Positions 1 through 10,870 of a stretch of DNA of 64,000 nucleotides are shown in pieces (positions within the stretch are counted from its first letter, which is position 1; every line of letters starts with the position of its first letter). A program made the position numbers and the translations under genes. Source of the stretch: Buxus sempervirens (Eukaryota > Streptophyta > Magnoliopsida > Buxales > Buxaceae); the NCBI GenBank assembly GCA_947561395.2, contig OX387187.1, positions 29,865,829 through 29,929,828 of the forward strand, in the 5' to 3' direction. Below the pieces are notes generated by a model. That model was given only the letters and a program-made list of their open reading frames with translations, searched no databases and was not told the DNA's origin.

Positions 1-840
1 AAAAATTCTCTGGGAATGCAAAATCAGCAGAAGTAAGATACTTGAGGAGATAGAACAAACCAAGCACTGAACAGATAAAACCTGTCCTAGTAACAGTGTT
101 AATGAGTGCCAAGACTACATTGAAAGTGAAACTAGACCCAAGATGGAAGGTTTCAAAAGAAGTTTATGTGATAGAATACCCACATGATGTAGCAGCAGAG
201 TGGCAAGACATGCAGGGCACATGCAGCAGTGCACAACCAGCCCTGAGACATTATATATCAAAAACCTACCAAATAAACGAGATGAACTTTTCTCCAGTTG
301 GTGGGCTATATTTTCATACATCCATAATTGGATGTTAAACAAATTCTGAATTATTAATTTTGTCAGTCAACCAGCAATTGATTAATATTAATCAGTCATG
401 AGCACGTACATAGTCTGGCATGAGTAACCCATAAAATATAGGCTTAATGTTCTTGCATACGCTCAACATGTCCTCCACATTAACATAAATCAAAGAATGC
501 CATCTCTTTGTTGGTACTACCCTGTACAGCTGATCATATTGAAGCTTAGAATTCCAAGACTTTCATGGAAAAACCAAGGCCCTCTATTTCCTATGTTAAA
601 TCTTCCGGAACTTCTCCTCTGCCTCCTTACCATAGCTGCCAGCCCACTGAAGAAATATCAGATGGTCTCAGAAAGAGAACACTCAAGCCACTGCTCCATT
701 GGCGATATGATCCCAATGGGTTCTAGGGCTTGATCTGACGCATTTTGTCAGCTCCATGGGCTTTTGGTGTATTGGTCAGCTTCATTTGGGTATCAAAGTG
801 AGCGTCCATGTCAAGAGACCTGCTTGTGCACAATGTGAAC
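1..840. other. Left edge, no confident gene
   Basis: I recognise no gene here apart from one weak exon candidate at 565-726 (listed separately). If the primase gene at 3.5-5.7 kb is intact, its middle and 3' exons would lie at or beyond this edge. I looked for the conserved middle block of primase (the Trp-rich VYSGRRG region) on the minus strand and did not find it between 1 and 3503. Confidence 0.4.
565..726 (+). CDS. Candidate small exon, unrecognised
   Basis: An open frame of 53 codons begins at ATG 565 and ends with TAG at 724-726. The translation is rich in Pro, Ser and charged residues and ends with LLHWRYDPNGF. The upstream frame is closed by a TAG around 548-550, just before an AG that could serve as a splice acceptor, so this may be a terminal exon. 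I do not recognise the family. The composition looks more protein-like than neighbouring frames, but a chance open frame is quite possible. Confidence 0.2.
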   Translation: MEKPRPSISYVKSSGTSPLPPYHSCQPTEEISDGLRKRTLKPLLHWRYDPNGF

Positions 841-846
841 CGACTC

Positions 847-867
847 TGTGTGTGTGTGTGTGTATGC

Positions 868-904
<37 letters not shown>
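847..904. repeat. Compound (GT)n-(GA)n microsatellite
   Basis: About 18 GT units, with two interruptions around 862-870, run directly into about 10 GA units. Open frames crossing it are artefacts of the repeat. Confidence 0.95.
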
Positions 905-2039
905 GCGCTACCTGCTGGTAAAGCATAAGCAAATATAGAAAGAGATATTTGGATCAAAGTTTGAGACACTGAAATGGGAAAAAGGGTTACTCGCTCCATA
1001 GTGAAAACTACCTAGAATGAGTACAGAAAATGTTGTTCGTTGGGAAGCACGTGGTATCTTACTATTCCAAAGTATTTTAAGGCTTGATTTCACTCACACA
1101 AGTCATACTTAGGATTTCTGGCATACTGAGTCAAATTTTTACTATTTTGTTTATCATTGGTTAGGAAGTTCTTTTACAACTATCCCTTATGAAATGGATT
1201 AAATAATGCGTTGTAGCTTACAGGAATCTGAAAGAACATTAGTCCCTAGGGTTTCCACGCCAGATTCCTTTCTTTTTCATTGTTTCTGGCCAGGGAACTG
1301 CATATTATTTTGGCTTCATGGCAACAATCACATGAAAGGCAACCTTTTTCTTTATTGAACGATCACCAAACTTCAAATCAAGCTCAAAACTGTTGTTAAA
1401 ATAAAATAAAAAACTACTGTCGAATGTTGCCCTGGGGATCACTTTGCCACAACTTTTGGTATATTTTACCAGGATCATTACCTAACATCAATTGCAAATT
1501 TCATAGACGAGGTCCCAAACAGTGGCCTTACTACGCATCTAACTCATGCTAGATTTGCCAGGGTTTGGATAATTGTTCTTTTGAAAGAAAGTCGTGAGAG
1601 GATATGGCAAAGTGCAATAAAGGAAGATGGCAGAAAGTCCTCTCCCAGAAATATCTGTGATACTGCAAATTGTTGCAAACAAGTCCGTGAAATATGACCA
1701 TAATTATTTCTATGGGGATAATTCTCAATTCCCTTTTGTTTTCCAATTATGAAAGAGGGAAATGAGAAGGAAACTTTCAAAGAAGGATCGGGCAAAAAGT
1801 AGAATTGTTCTCAAAGTTAATAATGCAGAGGTCAAGAACCCAAGATAAAAGCGATCTAATATCTCTCCTGTCTTTAGCAACAACATAACGAAGTGCTCCC
1901 AAGCAGTCAAGGACTTCAAATGATGAAACTGAACTTATCTCAGAACCTGCCAAGATATTAGAAATGGAGTTTTAAAAGCTTATTGAGTCTTGTGCCTTGA
2001 GACTTAACCTTGAGGCTCAAATACTATGGTTTTCACATG
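905..2039. other. No recognisable gene
   Basis: AT-rich sequence without an exon I can support. A minus-strand stretch around 1795-1920 is open for about 40 codons, but it matches no family I know and lacks convincing splice borders. Confidence 0.5.
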
Positions 2040-2350
2040 AAGTACACACTTCATGCCTTAAGGTTCTCCTTATGTTTGAGTATTGAACCTCACACAAACC
2101 GAGGTTCTCCATTAAATCAGCAATTTTGCAGCAAATTTAAAGTATCGAACCTCATACAAAACGAGGTTCTCCATTAAGGCATTTCACAACTCATGCCTTA
2201 AGGTTCTCCATTATGTTTGAGTATTGAACCTCATATAAAACGAGGTTCTCCATCAAAATCAGCAATTTTGAACCTCATACGGAACGAGGTTCTCCATTAA
2301 AATCAATAAAGGTCCTCCATAAGGTTCTCCAACTAAATCAGCAATTTTGC
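2040..2350. repeat. Dispersed minisatellite of GAACCTC/GAGGTTC palindromic units
   Basis: The motif AGGTTCTCC occurs seven times within about 280 bases (2059-2330). Four of these copies are preceded, at 10-11 bases, by the inverted motif GAACCTC, so each forms a short stem (GAACCTC, spacer, GAGGTTC). Longer blocks such as TTTGAGTATTGAACCTCA and AATCAGCAATTTTG also recur. The array is decayed, with units of unequal length. No coding potential is seen. Confidence 0.8.
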
Positions 2351-3503
2351 AGCAAAACAATACTGCAATCTTTAAAAAATTAATATTTTATACTTCTTAT
2401 GATAAGTTTATCATTTTCTAAAACCTTTTGGAGAATCAAAGATCCATTATAGATATGGAAGAGATTTGATTTTGCATTTTAATAGCTTTGTGACCTGGAT
2501 GCAACTATCCCATCTAAAACTTTCAATTTGAAATGACGACCAACTATTGTTTAAAATTTCCATATGAACAAAAGTTAATCATAGCTTCTAGAAGTTTGAG
2601 AACTTCATATGATAGCTCGTTTTGAAACTAGATAGCATTCATGAAATATGTTCTTGTATATTTTGGAATTATAATTTTTTTTCCCACTGCACCCTAAATT
2701 TCTTATTCATGCTGCATATATTATATTATATTGTATGTACTTATTCAGTTCTTTGCCTAATGAAAAATTCACGCTCAGGAGGCTTAAGCCTCATACCTCA
2801 AGGCTCCAACATCACATGTTAATCAAGTGAAATGCAGCGAATGCCTCGCCCGTGCTTTAGCTTTTGAAAACCTTAATTAGAACTATATAATAGGAAAGTA
2901 GTACAAGAAGGAATAGGAAATGCTCACAATATAAAGAAACCATACAATTTGCACCCATAACAACTCCAAGAGTGCAAATTTTGATTCAAACAAAAACTGA
3001 AATAGACGGTAATGGAGCAACCTATAATATGCAATAAACGCTATGGAATCAGCTTTTAAAACCAAATTTCGGAAAGCTAATAAGGAGACACATGCATAAA
3101 TTGGAGAACATAATGAAGGAGCTCATAGTGGAATTTCAGACAATAAACTAATAACTTATTGCCTGTGACTTCCAATCCAAAAAGAACAAAAAGAAGAAGA
3201 ACGAGATAGCAATGGCTAATTGCCAAAACAAAAGAAAGAATACTAAGATGGGGGACTTAGTGCAATGTGGTTTACGCAATATGGTTCATCTTGCCCTGTT
3301 GCATTGTGACGTATAATACCTAGAGAAGGGTAAGATTTCATCTTCCTATGTGCGAAACACCCATATCGAAAATTATAAATCTTCCACCCGCTGGTAGAAT
3401 CCCTCTTAATTAAATTTTATTTTAAAAGTAGACCTTTGATGCCCAGATTGAATTTTATAAAATGAGCCATTTAAAAAGCAAAGAAAAACGCACTAGTTCC
3501 TAC
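2351..3503. other. Gene-free stretch, possibly primase intron
   Basis: AT-rich and without a recognisable exon. It lies directly downstream (minus strand) of a good splice donor after the last visible primase exon, so in an intact gene this would be intron 5. Confidence 0.4.
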
Positions 3504-5705
3504 CTCTTAGGGTGGTATCAATCACTTTAATAGCAATAGTCATTAATGGCCAGCATTCCAAGCAAATATCAGCTCCCGAGCAACAATATCGGACATCATC
3601 ATAATCTGTCATGTCCTGTACAAGAAAATGTGTTAGGTACACATCAAACATCTAATAATCAGACAAAGGCAAATAAAATACATGTTCAATTGCAAAGGTG
3701 GATGATCAGCTTACTATATCAAAAATTAGCTCCCTTTCGACAGGAGTGAAAACATTATCACCAGCTTGTGCATATGCATGCCTCTTAGCAGGCTGCAATA
3801 AACATGATCCAAAAGATAACTTAACAGGTCAATAGGCAAGCCAAACAGGCAACCATTAAATGGAGAAAAAAAACACACTTAAACATGATTCCAGAAACAC
3901 AGATAATTATCAGCATGAAATATTCTTACAAATGCCATGAGGCCCACGACTCTTATCAAAGTAAAACAAAAAATAAATTAGTCAGCTGATTCATACTCAG
4001 CAATAGCCACTAGGGGACTACAAAATTAAGAGAGACATATCTCTTTAAAAAAAAATTTCTTAATTAAGATCATGATATAAAATCAGAACACCATAGCAGG
4101 GCCAGGAACATTAGCAGCAATGATTTACTTCACTTAAATGCACATTTACATACAAGTTCTACATACAATAGACATGCATATCCAAGAGAAAAAACTTCAG
4201 ATTTTTCTATCAATGAGCAAATGTTAAAAGTAAAAAAGAATTCCTCTTTTTAGTCACCAGTTCAAACTGCTTTGTCAAGCTTTTCCTTGTAGAATTTTCA
4301 ATTAAAGTCATATGCTGATAAATCATACTTTTAGCACTAAAAACAAGTATTCATATCATACATCAACACTGTAAACAGGTCCAATGTCAATTTTAAAGGG
4401 GCACTTTTCTTTGATGGAATTTTCCAATTCTGCCTCACTGTTGAATGACTGGAAGCGCAGGTAAATATCATTATCCAGAGTGAAGGAAAATTCTCTTCGA
4501 CCAAAGTATGACTGGTCACAGGCAGGGTGCTTCCCATCTACAAACAAGGAACCAAGGGACAATGTTATAAGTGAAAAGGCTAATCAAACTGAAAGAGAGA
4601 AAGCGGAAATTATAAAGAAATAGATGATAGTATCATACTATCAGGTTCATCAGGAAACTTGAATACCATTTCCATAGGACATCCATTTAAAAATCTCAGT
4701 ATGAGGAAATAGCTTCCCTGTCACAAATGAAACTTGCTGTTAGCTGACCAAATTTATAGGACCCTTGTACCAGAAATGGGACTATGCAATTTAATGTAGA
4801 CATAGCAAACGTCATATATGGAAACTGATCCAGTTAAGGTGGTCGCAATATCATATTCTTCATTGTACACAAACTAATATACAAACACATAAAAAGGAGG
4901 TGGGATTCCAAATCATTAGCCTTTGTGCTAACTTCATAATCCCCCGACCACCATTCAATCATGGAAAGGCATTTTATGAGTCAAGATTTTCAGCTTATCC
5001 ATTCATTTTGGGGCTAGAACCAGATTCATTTCCTTTTTTTTAGTTTTATCTTCTTCTTTTTTGTTTTTTTTTTGTGCTCTTGGAGGTAGGCAAGCCTGGT
5101 GTTTATTGTGTAAAGCAGTTAATTGGTTTGGACTGGTTTCAAACCTTATCGGCATCATGAATAGATGCTGCAAATAACAAACTGAAAGATACATGGACAA
5201 TGGAGCTTCCTTAATGATTACTCGTGTAACAAAACGCAGAATGTGTATTATTGCTCTGCTCATTTTAGAAGAAGAGCTTTCACTGAGTTCAGCCCATCTT
5301 AAGGAAAAGGGAAGGAATGGACAGCTAGTGTAAAAGAAGATTCCCTTCAAGAATCTAATCAGTACATAAAGCTTATGACACATCTAGAACATGTCCTCAA
5401 TTCTAAGAAACAATGATTAAGTAAAAACTTCCATGTTAGGAATAAAAACATCCATGTATATTCCTAAAATGGTATAACAACTCAAGAGGACATCAAATCA
5501 TTTAAGAAAAATGAGTAACAAGAATTAGACCAAAAGAATGCCAGGGTAACAAGCGAATCATCAGATCTTAGAGAACATTACCATAATAAATTCTGAGATA
5601 GTTAGCATCAAATCCTTCAGGAACAGCATTCCCTTGCCCCTGTTCAGCCTCATTCCCATCAACTAACATATCATCTCTTCCATTCTCAACTTCTCCCTTG
5701 GCCAT
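3504..5705 (-). CDS. DNA primase small subunit, 5' part (exons 1-5)
   Basis: This encodes the N-terminal 180 residues of the eukaryotic primase small (catalytic) subunit, which with the large subunit and DNA polymerase alpha makes RNA primers for replication. Coding exons on the minus strand, in order, are 5705-5582, 4717-4667, 4537-4362, 3792-3715 and 3615-3504. All have GT/AG borders and join in frame without a stop. The start ATG is followed by an acidic leader, then IYYGKLFPH, WMSYGNDGKHPACDQSYF, REFSFTLDNDIYLRFQSF, KIDIGPVYSVD, ELIFDIDMTDYDDVR and the Cys-rich CCSGADICLECW, all characteristic of the family; IFDIDMTDYDDVR contains the Asp positions expected in the catalytic core. The last donor (GTAGGA) is good, but the next exons are not in the 3.5 kb left to the window edge. 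The last quarter of a primase gene lies instead at 48.3-50.2 kb. Either this copy continues off the left end or it is truncated. Family assignment is very secure; functionality is open. Confidence 0.9.
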
Positions 5706-5912
5706 ATCTCTGTATTATGATTTACCTTAAACAGCAAAATACAAATTCAGGTTAGGAAAATATACCTTGTAAGCTAGACAAAACATTTACAAATAAAAAA
5801 CTTTTGTTATATCTCTGTATTATGATTTACCTTAAACAGCAAAATACAAATTCAGGTTAGGAAATATACCTTGTAAGCTAGACAAAACATTTACAAATAA
5901 AAAACTTTTGTT
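5704..5912. repeat. Near-perfect 105-bp tandem duplication at primase start codon
   Basis: Two adjacent copies (5704-5808 and 5809-5912) start with ATATCTCTGTATTATGATTT and end with AAAAAACTTTTGTT. They differ by only one deleted A in a run. The first copy abuts the primase ATG at 5705, so the duplication doubles the immediate 5' leader. Such high identity suggests a recent event. Confidence 0.95.
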
Positions 5913-6687
5913 AATTTTTTTTTTTTAATAAGTAATTGCAAATCAAAAACTTAACTACATAAAATGGATCAAAGGAGACAATCTTGTTTGGTTGGCCTTT
6001 TAATTGGAATATTTTTATAGTTATTACATTGATTAGTGTAACGGAATAAGTTTCAATACAAAAAATAATAAATCTCATCGCAAAGCAAATAAAAATGTTG
6101 TTTGGCTCTTGGAATGTGCTTATTAGTTGGAGCTTATTAAAACTCAATGCCCATTAGTTGGAGCTTATCAAGAAGGACAATGCCTATTAGTTGAAGCTTA
6201 TCAAGTAGGTGGAATGAAGGATGAAAATGAGAACTTTAATATGAGGTTGAGTACAGGGGACGAACCTTGAGATGGTATTCAAACTTATCCAAATGGAGGA
6301 AACTAGTTGGTGCAAAAGATCAAATGGTCTTTCGGCTGAAATTCGGGGATGATAATATGAAGTTATTTTATTTCCCTTTTGTCTCTTTTCTCCCATTTTA
6401 GGGTTTCCCTGTTTGCTTTTCTTTTTTTCTCAAGATGGGTCATTGGGAGATGCAAGGAACTTGGATTCGTGACTTTCAGCAATGACCAAGCAATGAGGGA
6501 TGCTATCAAAGGGGGATTCCTGAGTTTCAGCAATGACCTAGATTTAGAGGAATCGTCTCAACCTATAGCTTCCAAAAGAAAATATGAAGTGTTTTATCAA
6601 TGCTCATCATAGAACGTACAGCTCAATCGTTAGGTGCCCATCTGGTTCTTAGAATGTAACAACCCCAAGAAGCCAAGAGAGAGGGGG

Positions 6688-6745
<58 letters not shown>

Positions 6746-7257
6746 AGAATACCTGGTTTGCTGTGGAAGGAAGAGGTTTGAGGAAGATGAGAACTCGTGA
6801 GAGTCAAGAGTCGCACTCTTTCAAAACCTCCTAGAAACTATATTGTGCGATTGTCTGTTTTAAACCCTGAGAATCGACAAAAGCCCATATTTTATGGCTT
6901 TTGGTTTTTGCTTAGGTTTTAACCTCTGATTTTAAAAACCACCTTTCAAAATCCCTGCCAAATAGATAATGTGAATTCTGGATTTGGATTCTATCGGAAT
7001 TCAAAATCTGAAACCCTACCAAACGACCCCTTAATTTGCCACTTATAGCATTTTCTTGCCATCAAATTAATCACTAGCACCACATCAACTCCATGTTTCC
7101 ATATGTAACACTTAAGTTTCAGACCCAGAGAAATTTTCCACTTGGCAGCAACCTCATCCAAGAACTAAAATCTTTCCAGGTCTAAAGAAGAATTAAAACA
7201 TCATAAACATCCACTCGGACTAAAGATTTTGTCCACCGGTCAAAATGGACGCTCTAA
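5913..7257. other. Upstream region of primase, no gene; (GA)n tract
   Basis: No exon supported. A unit with TTAGTTGGAGCTTATCAAG is repeated three times around 6120-6205. A GA microsatellite runs from about 6690 to 6740. Open frames crossing it are repeat artefacts. Confidence 0.6.
6690..6740. repeat. (GA)n microsatellite
   Basis: About 25 uninterrupted GA units, preceded by a G run. Confidence 0.95.
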
Positions 7258-7570
7258 GGCTCCGTTTGGTAACGATTTTGCTTTTATGCTTTTAAAATCA
7301 AAAGAGAAAAAAAAGCGATTTTATGCTTTTCGACTACTTTTTTCTTGAAGCAAAACTGTTTGGTAAACTTTTGCTTTGCTGCTAAGAAGCAAAAAAGCAT
7401 GTTTGGTAATTGCAATAGCATAGAAATTGCTTTTTTGCTTCCATAGAAGTATTGTAAACAATTGATGCACTGTACTTAGAAATATACCCAACAATATAAG
7501 TCTAATATTATAAAAGTTTCATAAAATTAGTTATTTAATTACATTCAAATAGCTAAACAAGTAACTAATA

Positions 7571-7830
7571 TCACCACTGTGCTAATCCATATGCACTAGC
7601 TAGTCTACGTGCAATCAAATCTCTTAATTCTGACATCTCTCGTCGAGATTGAGCTGTCACATCAATATCTATTGGTTGTTGTGAACTTGAACCCGCTAGC
7701 TCATCTTCGACCACCATTCCCTTCTTCACTTCATCTACCATCAACTCAATAAAAGTTGACCATCAACTCAATAAAAGTTGTCTCTTGATCCCCTATCCAA
7801 TTTGCCACTGACTCTTCGGCATCTTCAAAA
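7571..7830 (-). pseudogene. Remnant of Harbinger transposase C-terminus
   Basis: A minus-strand frame ends at TGA 7571-7573 with MSELRDLIARRLASAYG. It resembles the C-terminal helix of plant PIF/Harbinger transposases, where an RDxIA-type motif is usual, and is preceded by an acidic linker. An imperfect 22-bp tandem repeat around 7740-7780 disrupts the frame further upstream. The catalytic DDE part is absent. The assignment rests mainly on its position inside the element. Confidence 0.35.
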
Positions 7831-8250
7831 GATATATTTGTAGTAGGAATGGTTGTGAAAGCACAGCAATCCAATTTGAATAATTATCCCTGAGGTTGTG
7901 GTCACAAGTCTCATTTCTAAGTTTATTTCCCATAGCAACAACAGACCTGAGCTAACTGTTTCCACAGCAAGTTTCCTCAAAGCAATATTGTATGGACTCC
8001 AGTGCTGTTAATGTACTAAGTGTTAATACATCTAATCTATTGTCTTGCTAAGTAGCATCAAAACACTGCATTATCTATAAAGAAATATATCCTTATAGTA
8101 AATTAGAACAAGTCTACCAGGGAAAGAATGGAACAGTTCCATAATATGCAACAGGGTACCATATGCCAAGTCCAAACAATATGGATCTTTGTTACTGCGT
8201 GCACATTTGCATAGAGCTCATTGGAAACATTCCTGAAATGAGAAACAAGT

Positions 8251-8416
8251 TTTTCTAGTTTTTTCAAGTTTCATACTGCCTAAATGAAAACAACAAGCAT
8301 GAGAACAGAGACATTTGGTGCCTCTGCATGCACCACCTGTTTTTTCTAGAATTGTTCATTATTTTTCTAGTTTTTCCAAGTTTCATACTACCTAAATGAA
8401 AACAGAGACATTTGGT
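8251..8416. repeat. Short direct duplication inside the PIF element
   Basis: A block of about 60 bases (TTTCTAGTTTTTTCAAGTTT onwards, to GACATTTGG) occurs at 8251-8312 and again, with a few changes, at about 8355-8416. Confidence 0.8.
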
Positions 8417-9876
8417 AATTTTTTTAGTAAAGATACTGCAGGATATCAAGCCACCTAATATCACTTCATTCCCTCATGAAAATAAATCAAAAGAACATTG
8501 TTAGGTTAAACATAGAACTATCAAAGACATTCTGATAATTCGAGACAGGGTCTTGAAGTTTCTTCATCTGAATGGCTGAAACACACTTCAATGCCACATG
8601 ATATGCTACGAATCTGAAGAGGGGTACCAAGGAGCTATTAAAGACGTGTTGTTTTTTATATTGATTGCTGTGTAATTTATACAAGTCAAACTCCTAAGTA
8701 AAAATCAAGAATCCTTTAAAACCAAAATGGCACGCCTATGAAGTGGCTCTCCACTTATTTACCAAGGACATTGAAGGTTTTGATACCAATAAAAACCATT
8801 CAAGGAGTGCACAAATCTCAATACATAATTTCAAACTCTCTACTTTAGAATCGTAAATTATTCTTACTTGGGGGTGGACACATAAGATGATCCAGGATTT
8901 GTTATTTTAGCAGAAAATTTGAATAAAATAAATAAATTTCATATACCCGTAAATAAACCGTAATCAGAGAAACTTAAAGCAAACTGAAAATTTTAAAAAT
9001 CAGAAAAGGTTGCAAACAAAGATGATCATGAAATAAATACTACATGATGAAACGTTATCACGGATAATAGTTGCACAAGAAAAACGATATTTTCATCTAA
9101 CGAGACCCCTTAATATATCAGCTCAATGAGAAATGTCAACAACAATCACCATACGACAGAAGAACACCACCGCATGGCTTGATGAATCCCTAATTTATCC
9201 TTCTAGAAAGATAAGAAATCAAGAAATCCTAGAACAACATCACAAAGATCGTGGGTCGATGAAACCATCATCACTTCGATTTCCAACGATACGGAAAGAT
9301 AAGAAATCAAGAAACCCTACAATTACATCGCAAAATCGGCTTGCTTACCATTTTCGCTTCTTGGAAGTAATAACAAGTTCGGAGTTTCAAGAAATCGAAA
9401 TTTAACTAGAAGTTGGAATAGGGTTTTCTAAAACCATTCGTTTAACAGCGAATAGAAGCATCAACGGAGAAGTAGATGAAAGGTAAAAATCTCTTACCGG
9501 CACCGGAGAAGATACTCAATGCAAGCAACGAAGAGTCGCCGGATAAGAAGCTCGCCGCCGACGAGGAAGAAGTTCGTCTTCGGGTTGAAGGCAGCTTGAC
9601 TCCGACGAAGGACGACCGTAGTTACGGATGCCAAAAGCTTGCTATCGGGGAGGACGTTAGAAAATGTCGAGTGTTTTTAGAAGCAATAAAGCAATTCCAT
9701 CTATGAAATGAGAAGCAACATTTCTTCGCTCCTCATGTAAAGCATTTATTGCTTTATTACTTCTAATAAATTGCTTTAGGTGTGCAAATACAAACAGTGC
9801 TTTTGCTTACAAAATCACTTTTTTGCTTTCAAAAACAAAAAAGTACTTTTGAAAAACATTACCAAACGGACACTAA

Positions 9877-10865
9877 ATTGACCAAATCATTCTTCCACAT
9901 GACACATTCTGATCTGTCGCAACAGCCAATTAAAAGCTGCTGCGACAGAACATAATCCCTTTCGCCTCACATATCTAGCCACCACCAAATGGGCGGAGGC
10001 TCAAAGCTCGAGCAACTGTGTAGTTCCCACTTTAACAAATAACAACATATGCCCTTAACATTCTCTCTCTTCTTTCCACCATGGCTTAATTTTCGTTTGT
10101 TTCCGCAATTCCCGCCGAAGCATCTCGCTTCTAGGCCACTTGAAACAATGAGCACGGCGATTTCGCCCAAATTCCCCAAATCTAAACGTAAATAAACAGA
10201 GTAAAATAAGGGATAGAGGCATCGAAGCAAACCAGTGTCCGGCACTCTTTCTTCTGTGTGCTTTTGCGTTTCCCGCCTTAGGGCATCCTTCAGTCGGCTT
10301 GTGGACTCTTTCTTCTTTTCGTGATCGTGTTTCCCGCCTTAGCGCTTACATGGGATCTTGTCGTTTAGTTGAGAATGGGCTGTTAAACATGACTTTTTTT
10401 TTTTTTGTAATGAGCTGTTAAACATTACAGAACGGAATGAAATGGATGGACATCGTCTGCAGCAGAAGCTGCATACAGCCTCACATGAAGGCTGTGGGCC
10501 CCCCAAATGAATGGTGGGACCCACCCTCTGCATGTGAGAGATTGTATGCGGCCTCTGCTGCAAAGGATGCGAGTCCGGATGAAATAGTCTCCAGCATTTT
10601 ATTGCAGTAATCTGTGCATGTGAAGAGAGATGTTGCCGTGTGTACCATTTCCCAGGGGTTTTTTTTTCTTTTTATATTTTCAGATGCAGTACGTTACAAC
10701 AAGTTGATATCGTCTTTGCCTGTGGCATACCCTGCAGCATCGTGGGATGCTACCATGTGTAGCACCCCATAAATGCTGTATTTTTCATATTAAAAAGGGT
10801 GAAATGTCACTTCAACGGACATTTCACTTTTTTTAAAGGTGAGTTAACAGCATCCGTGGGATGCT
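9877..10865. other. Low-copy region with E2F-like sites, no confident exon
   Basis: Higher GC than the neighbourhood around 9960-10340. It has the look of a promoter or 5'-leader region (see 10109-10338), but I cannot support a coding exon. Around 10730-10870 the sequence CCTGCAGCATC and its complement GATGCTGCAGG form an inverted repeat next to the LTR insertion point. Confidence 0.5.
10109..10338. promoter_or_regulatory. Cluster of three E2F-type sites, two on a 61-bp tandem duplication
   Basis: ATTCCCGCC lies at 10108-10116, and TTTCCCGCC at 10269-10277 and 10330-10338. All fit the plant E2F consensus WTTSSCSS. The last two sit in matching contexts (ACTCTTTCTTCT about 25 bases upstream and TTTCCCGCCTTAG at the site), so they arose by a roughly 61-bp tandem duplication. 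E2F factors drive DNA-replication genes at G1/S (established knowledge). The nearest replication gene is the primase whose ATG lies 4.4 kb to the left, with the 2.6-kb PIF element in between. That this is the primase promoter is inference. Confidence 0.4.
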
Positions 10866-10870
10866 GCAGG

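Larger units (their letters stand above)
7258..9873. mobile_element. PIF/Harbinger DNA transposon, decayed, with TAA target duplications
   Basis: The left end reads GGCTCCGTTTGGTAACG. The right end, reverse-complemented, reads GTGTCCGTTTGGTAATG, so about 14 of 17 terminal bases match. Both ends are flanked by TAA (7255-7257 and 9874-9876), the 3-bp target duplication typical of PIF/Harbinger elements, and the GTTTGG terminal motif also fits. Subterminal regions share TTTTGCTTT-rich repeats. The element is 2616 bp. A transposase tail remains on the minus strand at its left (see 7571-7830), while most of the transposase and the SANT/Myb partner gene are not recognisable. Confidence 0.75.

Noticed and set aside
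723..999. Open frames rich in Thr-His or Arg-Glu over the GT/GA tract
   Set aside because: They are translations of a microsatellite.
5003..5383. 126-codon minus-strand open frame
   Set aside because: It lies between primase exons 1 and 2, has no family resemblance, and the exons on either side splice normally; it is intron sequence.
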